DNA from: Teichococcus oryzae
GTDB taxonomy: Bacteria > Pseudomonadota > Alphaproteobacteria > Acetobacterales > Acetobacteraceae
Assembly (NCBI RefSeq): GCF_008386565.1
Contig: NZ_VUKA01000006.1
Span: 62,001-126,000 of the forward strand
DNA: 64,000 nt
Direction: 5' to 3'
In this document: positions 58,344 to 64,000 of the stretch, piece by piece
How the letters are laid out: each line of letters starts with the position of its first letter
Numbering within the stretch: position 1 is the stretch's first letter
Position numbers and translations under genes: made by a program
The notes under the pieces: generated by a model
What the model saw: only the letters and a program-made list of their open reading frames with translations
What the model was told of the DNA's origin: nothing
Database searches by the model: none

Positions 58344-59206
58344 CGCCACAGGGGCACGCCGTAGCCGACGCTGAAGGCCAGCAGCGCGGCCACCGGCGCG
58401 GCCGCCATCAACCCGTCGAGGCGGTCCAGGAGCCCTCCATGGCCGGGGATCAGCATGGAACTGTCCTTCACCTTGAAATGGCGCTTTACCCAGCTTTCCA
58501 GGAGGTCGCCCAGCTGCGTCGCGATGCCGAGGATCGCCGCCACCCAGAGCACCTTCAACGCGGGGGGATTGCCCCAGACGAGCCAGTCCGCCGCCAGCCA
58601 GCCCACCGCCATGGAGGACAACAGACCTCCAGCCGCACCCGACCATGTCTTGCCTGGCGAGATGGCGGGCGCCAGCTTGGGGCCGCCGAAGATCCGGCCC
58701 GCCACATAGGCACCGATGTCGCTGGCCCAGACCACGAAGAACAGGAACAGCACATTGCCGCGCCCGGCATCATTGTCGTGCCGCAGGCTGATCAGGGCGA
58801 TGCCGGCGATGCCGATATACAGCACGCCCATCGCCAGCCAGGAGGCGGGCGGCGGCGGTCCGGCCCGGCGCCGCAGCCGGGGCGGCGCCAGCCAGGTGGC
58901 GACAAAGCCCACCAGCAATATCCCGAGGCCGATCAGCGGCTGGCCGTTCACGGCGGCGGCGCAGGCGAGGAACACCGTGGCGGGAAGGGCCATGCCGGGC
59001 CAGAGATGGCTGCGCAGGCCGCACAGCCGCACCCATTCCCAGCACAGCACCGCCACGGCCACGGCCATCAGCGCGGTCCAGGCCTCCGCCCCGAGCCAGG
59101 CGCAAAGCAGCGCCCCGGGCCCCAGAACCGCCGCGGAGATGGCGCGCTTCTTCAGGTCACGCCAGCGCTTGCCCGGGCTGGGCGCCGGAACCTCGGTCGC
59201 AGTCAT
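58340..59206 (-). CDS. cdsA: Phosphatidate cytidylyltransferase
   Basis: 288-residue integral membrane enzyme making CDP-diacylglycerol. About eight hydrophobic helices; the family signature is intact near the C-terminus, KRHFKVKDSSMLIPGHGG followed by LLDRLDG. ATG 59206 is chosen because it lies 1 bp after uppS; the open frame upstream overlaps uppS. Coupled to dxr by GTGA. Confidence 0.95.
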   Translation of the reverse strand: MTATEVPAPSPGKRWRDLKKRAISAAVLGPGALLCAWLGAEAWTALMAVAVAVLCWEWVRLCGLRSHLWPGMALPATVFLACAAAVNGQPLIGLGILLVGFVATWLAPPRLRRRAGPPPPASWLAMGVLYIGIAGIALISLRHDNDAGRGNVLFLFFVVWASDIGAYVAGRIFGGPKLAPAISPGKTWSGAAGGLLSSMAVGWLAADWLVWGNPPALKVLWVAAILGIATQLGDLLESWVKRHFKVKDSSMLIPGHGGLLDRLDGLMAAAPVAALLAFSVGYGVPLWR

Positions 59207-59207
59207 C

Positions 59208-59969
59208 TCAACTGCTGCCGACACCGAAGCGCCGCACCCGGCGGCGATACTCGGCCAGCGCCTGATCCAGATGAGCCGCCTCGAAATCCGGCCACAGGAC
59301 GTCGAGGAAGACGAACTCGGCATAGGCGGCCTGCCACAGCAGGAAGTTCGACAGCCGCTGCTCGCCGGAGGTGCGGATGATGAGGTCCGGATCCGGCATG
59401 TCCTGTGTCGCCAGGTGCCGGGCCAGCATCGCCTCGTTGATGGCATCGGGGGCCAGCCGGCCGGCTGCGACCTCGGCCGCCAGGCTGCGCGCGGCGCCGG
59501 CGATTTCCGCCCGGGCGCCATAGGACAGGGCCACGGTGAGGTTGAGGCGGGTGTTGCCGGCCGTTTCGGCTTCCGCGGCCTCGATCGCGGCAACGGTTTC
59601 CGGGCCGAAGCGGTGCCGCTCCCCGATCACGCGAAGGCGAACCCCGTTCTTGGCGAGGGTACCGACCTCCCGCCGCAGATAGATGCGCAGCAGGCCGGTG
59701 AGGTCCCTCACCTCATCCGCGGAGCGTTGCCAGTTCTCCGAGGAGAAGGCGAACAGGGTCAGCCAGCCAATGCCGGAATCGGCGGCGGCCTGCACGGTGC
59801 GGCGCACGGCATCCACGCCGGCCTTGTGGCCGAGGGCGCGCGGCAGCCCACGGGCCTTCGCCCAGCGGCGATTGCCATCCATGATCAGGCCAACATGCAG
59901 CGGAGAGGGCTGCGGTCCACCCGGCTCCGGCATCACGGCAAGCGGTTGGTTCAAGGGGGCGACGCTCAT
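59208..59969 (-). CDS. uppS: Undecaprenyl diphosphate synthase
   Basis: 253-residue cis-prenyltransferase producing the C55 lipid carrier for cell-wall sugars. Catalytic Asp31 in IMDGNRRWAKARG, then HKAGVDAVRR, FAFSSENWQRS and the C-terminal RTSGEQRLSNFLLWQAAYAEF. It lies 15 bp after frr and 1 bp before cdsA. Confidence 0.97.
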   Translation of the reverse strand: MSVAPLNQPLAVMPEPGGPQPSPLHVGLIMDGNRRWAKARGLPRALGHKAGVDAVRRTVQAAADSGIGWLTLFAFSSENWQRSADEVRDLTGLLRIYLRREVGTLAKNGVRLRVIGERHRFGPETVAAIEAAEAETAGNTRLNLTVALSYGARAEIAGAARSLAAEVAAGRLAPDAINEAMLARHLATQDMPDPDLIIRTSGEQRLSNFLLWQAAYAEFVFLDVLWPDFEAAHLDQALAEYRRRVRRFGVGSS

Positions 59970-59984
59970 CGAGGCGCGGAAAGA

Positions 59985-60557
59985 TCAGACGGCCTTGATA
60001 TCCTTTTCCTTTTCGGCAAGGGCATCGTCGATCTTCTTGATCGTGGCATCGGTGATCTTCTGCACCTCGTCCGACCAGTTCTTGGCCTCGTCCTTGCCGA
60101 TCTCGGACTTCTTTTCCCAGGCCTTGATCTGCTCCATGCCGTCCCGGCGCACCGCACGGGCCGCGACCTTGGCGGCCTCGGCGTATTTGGCGGCCTGCTT
60201 GGCCAATTCGTTGCGGCGCTCCTGGGTCAGCGGCGGCAGGGGCACGCGGATGGTCTGGCCCTCGGCCTGCGGGTTCAGGCCGAGGCCGCAGTCACGGATG
60301 GCGACCTCGACGGCCTTGGCCGCCTGCCGGTCCCAGACCTGCACCGACAGCATGGACGGGCCGGAAACGGACACGTTCGCCACCTGGGAAAGCGGCTGGT
60401 TGGCGCCGTACACCTCGACCCGGATCGGCTCCAGCAGCGCCGGAGAGGCGCGGCCGGTGCGCAGGCCGGAGAATTCCTTTTTCAGCGCATCAAGCGCGCC
60501 GTCCATACGGCGCGCCAGATCCTGTTTGAGGGTGTTGAGATCCGCGGGAGCTGCCAT
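59985..60557 (-). CDS. frr: Ribosome recycling factor
   Basis: 190-residue factor that splits ribosomes after termination together with EF-G. The family signature is visible in FSGLRTGRASPALLEPI, NPQAEGQTIRVPLPPLTQERR and the long C-terminal helix. Length is standard. It lies 15 bp after pyrH. Confidence 0.98.
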   Translation of the reverse strand: MAAPADLNTLKQDLARRMDGALDALKKEFSGLRTGRASPALLEPIRVEVYGANQPLSQVANVSVSGPSMLSVQVWDRQAAKAVEVAIRDCGLGLNPQAEGQTIRVPLPPLTQERRNELAKQAAKYAEAAKVAARAVRRDGMEQIKAWEKKSEIGKDEAKNWSDEVQKITDATIKKIDDALAEKEKDIKAV

Positions 60558-60572
60558 GGCCAGGCTTCCTTC

Positions 60573-61292
60573 TTATTGATCCACAACCGTGGTGAAGCGA
60601 CCCTCACCCTGCATCACCGCGGTGAAGGCGCCCTGCTCGTGGATATTGAACACGATGATCGGCAGCTTGTTCTCCCGCGCCAGGGAAATGGCGGCGGCGT
60701 CCATCACCGCCAGATCGCGGGCCAGCATGTCGAGATAGGTGAGCGTGGTGTAACGCTCGGCATTCGGGTTCTTGCGTGGATCGGCGGAATAGACGCCATC
60801 CACCTGCGTGCCCTTCAGCAGCACGTCGCAATTCATCTCGGCCGCGCGCAGGGCGGCGGCGGTGTCGGTGGTGAAGAAGGGGTTGCCGGAGCCGGCGGCG
60901 AACACCACCACCCGTCCCTTCTCCATGTGGCGCTGGGCCCGGCGGCGGATGAAGGGCTCGCAAACGCTGCTCATGGGGATGGCCGATTGCACGCGGGTAT
61001 CGACCCCGGCCTTCTCCAGCGCGTTCTGCATCGCGAGGGCGTTCATCACGGTCGCCAGCATGCCCATGCTGTCCGCCTGGGCGCGGTCCATGCCGGCGGA
61101 GGCCCCGGCGACGCCCCGGAAGATGTTGCCACCTCCCACCACGACGCAGACCTCGACGCCCAGCCGGACGACGCCACGGATATCCTCGGCGATGGCGCGG
61201 ACGGTGGCGGTGTCCAGGCCATAATCCCGTTCCCCCATCAGGGCCTCGCCGGAAAGCTTCAGCAGGGCACGCTTGTAGATCGGGGTGGGCAT
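60573..61292 (-). CDS. pyrH: UMP kinase
   Basis: Phosphorylates UMP to UDP; hexameric amino-acid-kinase fold enzyme, 239 residues. Motifs [23 protein letters not shown], and [20 protein letters not shown] are intact. It follows tsf after 164 bp that contain a strong inverted repeat. Confidence 0.98.
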   Translation of the reverse strand: MPTPIYKRALLKLSGEALMGERDYGLDTATVRAIAEDIRGVVRLGVEVCVVVGGGNIFRGVAGASAGMDRAQADSMGMLATVMNALAMQNALEKAGVDTRVQSAIPMSSVCEPFIRRRAQRHMEKGRVVVFAAGSGNPFFTTDTAAALRAAEMNCDVLLKGTQVDGVYSADPRKNPNAERYTTLTYLDMLARDLAVMDAAAISLARENKLPIIVFNIHEQGAFTAVMQGEGRFTTVVDQ

Positions 61293-61387
61293 ATACGGAT
61301 TCCGGTAACTAAGGGGGCGTCAGAACAGCGTGCCGCACGATAGGGACGGCACTTCGTCCCGGCAAGCACACGTCCTGGTCAACAGCA

Positions 61388-61418
61388 GAGCCGGCGCTGC
61401 GATTTGCAGCGCCGGCTC
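61388..61418 (-). terminator. Hairpin between tsf and pyrH
   Basis: GAGCCGGCGCTGC (61388-61400) pairs perfectly with GCAGCGCCGGCTC (61406-61418) across GATTT. It starts 39 bp after the tsf stop. No T run follows on the minus strand, so attenuation or RNA end protection fits as well as termination. Confidence 0.55.
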
Positions 61419-61456
61419 CGCGAACCTCGCCCGCCACGGGGCGGGCCCGGCCTGGA

Positions 61457-62368
61457 TCAGGGCGTGCCGGCCACGGCGGCGACCTCGGCGGCGAAGTCGC
61501 TGGTTTCCTTCTCGATGCCTTCACCGAGCTGGAACCGCGCGAAGCCGGTCAGCTTGGCGCCCGCCTTCTGCACGATGGCCCGCACGCGGCTTTCGCCGTC
61601 ATGCACCCAGACCTGCTCCAGCAGCACCACTTCCTCGTAGTACTTGCGGACCCGGCCCTCGACCATCTTCTCGATGATGTTGTCCGGCTTGCCGGAAGCG
61701 CGCGCCTGCTCGGTCAGGACCGCCTTCTCCCGCTCCAGCGCGGACGGATCGACAGCCGAAACATCCAGCGCCTCGGGGCGGGTGGCGGCGACATGCATGC
61801 CGATCTGCCGGCCCAGGGTTTCCAGGGCCTCCAGCTCGGACGCCGCCTCCAGCGCCACGACCACGCCGATCTTGCCCAGGCCCGGCTTCACCGCCGAATG
61901 GACATAGGTGGCGACGGCGCCGGACGGGACGGACAGCCGCTTGGCGCGGCGGATCGTCATGTTCTCGCCGATGGTGGCGATCAGGCGGGTCAGCTCGTCC
62001 TGCACCGAATGGCCGGTGCCAGGATAGGTGGCGGCCTTCAGCGCCTCGACGTCGTCGCCGACCGAGAGGGCCAGCCCCGCCACCTCGGCGACGAAGTTCT
62101 GGAACATCTCGTTGCGGGCCACGAAGTCGGTCTCGGCGTTCACCTCGACCATGGCCGCGACCTGCGGGCCGGTCGCGGTGCCGATCAGCCCTTCGGCGGC
62201 CACGCGGCCGGACTTCTTGGCGGCGGCGGCGAGGCCCTTCTTGCGCAGCCAGTCGATGGCGGCTTCGGCGTCGCCATTGTTCTCCACCAGCGCCTTCTTG
62301 CAGTCCATCATGCCCGCGCCGGTCTTCTCGCGAAGATCGCGGACCATCGCGGCGGTCACGTCAACCAT
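61457..62368 (-). CDS. tsf: Elongation factor Ts
   Basis: 303-residue exchange factor for EF-Tu. N-terminal UBA-like domain [19 protein letters not shown], and the EF-Tu contact motif [11 protein letters not shown] are present. It lies 28 bp after rpsB, the universal arrangement. Confidence 0.98.
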   Translation of the reverse strand: MVDVTAAMVRDLREKTGAGMMDCKKALVENNGDAEAAIDWLRKKGLAAAAKKSGRVAAEGLIGTATGPQVAAMVEVNAETDFVARNEMFQNFVAEVAGLALSVGDDVEALKAATYPGTGHSVQDELTRLIATIGENMTIRRAKRLSVPSGAVATYVHSAVKPGLGKIGVVVALEAASELEALETLGRQIGMHVAATRPEALDVSAVDPSALEREKAVLTEQARASGKPDNIIEKMVEGRVRKYYEEVVLLEQVWVHDGESRVRAIVQKAGAKLTGFARFQLGEGIEKETSDFAAEVAAVAGTP

Positions 62369-62396
62369 GGGATCGCTCCTGTCTCGATGGTTCGGT

Positions 62397-63251
62397 TCAG
62401 GCCTGGGTCGGGGTCACGGGGGCATTCTCGCCCACGATCGCATCGGCCTCGGCCAGGGCAGCGCCCTCGACGCCCTCGGCCGTTTCCACCGGCAGGTCCT
62501 CGGCCGGCAGATCCTCAGCAGGCAGGTCCTCGCCCGCGCCGATATCCACGCCGGAGGCCTGCAGCTCGGCGGAGATGCCGTCGAACACGGCGGCGGCCAC
62601 CAGGTCGCAATACAGGTTGATGGCGCGGATGGCGTCGTCATTGCCCGGAATCGGGAAGGCCACGCCCTCGGGATCGGCGTTGGAGTCGACCACGGCGACC
62701 ACCGGGATGCCCAGCTTGTTGGCTTCCTCGATCGCCAGCTTCTCCTTCACCACGTCGATGACGAAGATGATGTCCGGCAGGCCGCCCATCTCGCGGATGC
62801 CGCCCAGCGCGCGGTCGAGCTTCTCGCGCTCGCGCGTCAGCATCAGGATCTCCTTCTTGGTGAGACCCTGGGTGTTGCCGCCCAGCTGCTCGTCCATCTG
62901 CTTCAGGCGCTTGATGGAGCCCGTGATGGTCTTCCAGTTGGTCAGCATGCCGCCGAGCCAACGGTGGTTGACGTAGTACTGGCCGCAGCGGGTCGCGGCA
63001 TCGGCCACGTATTCGGCCGCGGACTTCTTGGTGCCCACGAACAGCACGCGGCCGCCGCCGGCCACCACGTCACGGATGGTGCGCAGCGCGCGGTCCAGCA
63101 GGGGAACGGTCTGCTGCAGGTCCAGGATGTGCACCTGGTTGCGCACGCCGAAGATATACGGCGCCATGCGCGGGTTCCAGCGGCGGGTGTGGTGGCCGAA
63201 ATGGACACCGGCCTCAAGCAGCTGGCGCAGGGAAACTTCTGGCATCGCCAT
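62397..63251 (-). CDS. rpsB: Small ribosomal subunit protein uS2 with repetitive acidic tail
   Basis: 284 residues; the core (about 1-225) has all S2 signatures ([54 protein letters not shown]). After residue 225 is a 55-residue acidic tail including [16 protein letters not shown], three tandem copies of a five-residue unit. ATG 63251 has GGAAGG upstream; a second ATG 2 codons later is possible. Confidence 0.97.
   Translation of the reverse strand: MAMPEVSLRQLLEAGVHFGHHTRRWNPRMAPYIFGVRNQVHILDLQQTVPLLDRALRTIRDVVAGGGRVLFVGTKKSAAEYVADAATRCGQYYVNHRWLGGMLTNWKTITGSIKRLKQMDEQLGGNTQGLTKKEILMLTREREKLDRALGGIREMGGLPDIIFVIDVVKEKLAIEEANKLGIPVVAVVDSNADPEGVAFPIPGNDDAIRAINLYCDLVAAAVFDGISAELQASGVDIGAGEDLPAEDLPAEDLPVETAEGVEGAALAEADAIVGENAPVTPTQA
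62491..62535 (-). repeat. Three tandem 15-bp repeats in the 3' part of rpsB
   Basis: Units at 62491-62505, 62506-62520 and 62521-62535 differ by only a few bases and code for the EDLPA repeats in the S2 tail. Confidence 0.9.
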
Positions 63252-63400
63252 GGTGGCGGTCCTTCCTTCAATGGCAGTCCGGTTGAGCCTCCGCGGCGCC
63301 GTGCCCGATGAACCGGGACCGGACCCTGCACCATGAGGGTGGAAGGGTGCGCCGCGTGCGGATTTGCACGGCGCGAAATCATCCCGCGCCGGACGCGCGC

Positions 63401-63430
63401 CCTATGCCACAACCCGCCCACCTGGGGCAA
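63401..63430 (-). promoter_or_regulatory. Candidate sigma-70 promoter of rpsB-tsf
   Basis: TTGCCC (63425-63430) and CATAGG (63401-63406) are 18 bp apart on the minus strand, 150 bp before the rpsB start. It lies in the 206-bp gap after dnaE and would give an rpsB leader of about 140 nt. The -10 match is only moderate. Confidence 0.3.
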
Positions 63431-63457
63431 GCCCGGGCACAGCATCGGGCCATGGCC

Positions 63458-64000
63458 TCAGCCGGCTTCCACATGGGCGACGCCCGGCAGCACCTTCATC
63501 ACCTGGGCCAGCCTGGGCGAAACATTGTAGGTGCCGGGCAGCACCATCTCCAGTTCCCGCCCCGGCCCCAGGCGGGGGACCAGCGACACCCGGCCGCGCG
63601 CGGGCGCGCCGCCCTGCGCCGCGCCTTCGCGCCGCAACAGGTCGCGGATCGGGGCAATGGCGCCCTCGTCCTCGATGAACAGGCGCAGCGTCTGGCCCAC
63701 GCCGGCCGCCGCCTTGTCCAGCCCTTCCAGCCCCTGGGCGGTCAGGCGCAGCGTTTCGCCCTCCATCCGCGCCTCGGCGGTGACCAGGATGGCATGGCCT
63801 TCCACCAGCAGGGGGCGGTTCTTGAGCAGCACCTCGGAGAACAGCGTCACCTCGGTGCTGCCGCTGGCATCCGACAGGCGCACCCAGGCCATGCGGCTGC
63901 CGGTGCGGGTGGTGCGCTCCTTGCTGTTCACCACCGTGCCGGCGATCTTCAGCACGCCGACCCCGGCCTCCGCCCGCATCTGCAACTGGGCGATGGGCGT
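63458..64000 (-). CDS. dnaE: DNA polymerase III alpha subunit, C-terminal part (5' end off window)
   Basis: 180 visible residues, open at the right edge. They match the C-terminal OB-fold region of DnaE (VLKIAGTVVNSKERTTRTGSR and VRLSDASGSTEVTLFSEVL), followed by the tail LEMVLPGTYNVSPRLAQVMKVLPG. The rest, including the polymerase and PHP domains, lies outside. It precedes rpsB by 206 bp in the same direction. Confidence 0.9.
   Translation of the reverse strand, partial: TPIAQLQMRAEAGVGVLKIAGTVVNSKERTTRTGSRMAWVRLSDASGSTEVTLFSEVLLKNRPLLVEGHAILVTAEARMEGETLRLTAQGLEGLDKAAAGVGQTLRLFIEDEGAIAPIRDLLRREGAAQGGAPARGRVSLVPRLGPGRELEMVLPGTYNVSPRLAQVMKVLPGVAHVEAG

Overview
The window is a gene-dense stretch of chromosome with very high GC content (roughly 70 percent by eye) from an alphaproteobacterium. 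I infer an Acetobacteraceae (Roseomonas-like) relative. The reasons are the characteristic gene blocks rpiB-glyA-nrdR-ribD, aroE-coaE-dnaQ, pyrG-eno-ftsB, tamA-tamB and dnaE-rpsB-tsf-pyrH-frr-uppS-cdsA-dxr-rseP-bamA-ompH-lpxD-fabZ-lpxA-lpxI, the use of LpxI rather than LpxH, and a metal-site variant of HemB lacking the zinc cysteines. No rRNA, tRNA, CRISPR array, phage or insertion sequence was found, and almost every base is in a gene. The longest non-coding gaps are about 260-270 bp.

Layout. 1-4 kb (minus): rpiB, glyA, nrdR, a GNAT acetyltransferase and ribD, which runs off the left edge. 4.1-6.5 kb (plus): metY-like sulfhydrylase and hemB. 6.5-12 kb (minus): an aldo/keto reductase, a lipoprotein esterase, and a MarR-regulated two-component efflux set (marR, 14-TM MFS pump, HlyD adaptor). 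12-19.7 kb: an MBL hydrolase and an apparent malonate-use cluster (GntR regulator, malonyl-CoA decarboxylase, MatC-like carrier, CaiB/BaiF CoA-transferase) with a divergent aldehyde dehydrogenase. 19.7-23.5 kb: an AmpG-like permease, a siderophore-type esterase with a dyad upstream, and an ECF41 sigma factor behind a carboxymuconolactone-decarboxylase-like gene that carries a textbook ECF41 promoter. 23.5-28.7 kb: smpB, dapA, a soluble lytic transglycosylase, pgpA, cinA C-terminal type, secG. 28.9-32.5 kb: pyrG, eno, ftsB. 32.5-34.5 kb: a divergent LysR/YeiH pair sharing a dyad. 34.6-40 kb: gshB, aroE-coaE-dnaQ, a second aldo/keto reductase, an M20 amidohydrolase. 40-46 kb: tamA, tamB and a conserved-looking 63-residue protein. 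46.2-48.2 kb: minCDE. 48.4-64 kb: a thioesterase, then about 15 kb of continuous minus-strand genes from dnaE (partial at the right edge) through lipid A and outer-membrane assembly genes to gloA.

How it works together. The right third couples translation (RpsB, Tsf, Frr), nucleotide and isoprenoid supply (PyrH, Dxr, UppS), phospholipid (CdsA), lipid A (LpxD, LpxA, LpxI, FabZ) and outer-membrane protein assembly (BamA, Skp/OmpH, RseP). TamA/TamB, MinCDE and FtsB add envelope and division functions. The left and middle parts hold accessory metabolism and stress-response modules.

Most of the window is ordinary core genome. The more unusual signals are the malonate cluster that has a CoA-transferase where a MatB ligase is expected, the ECF41 promoter match, a tandem duplication of the end of the aldehyde dehydrogenase gene, several strong dyads (YeiH/LysR, esterase, bamA, min region), and low-complexity expansions in RpsB, LpxI, OmpH and MCD.
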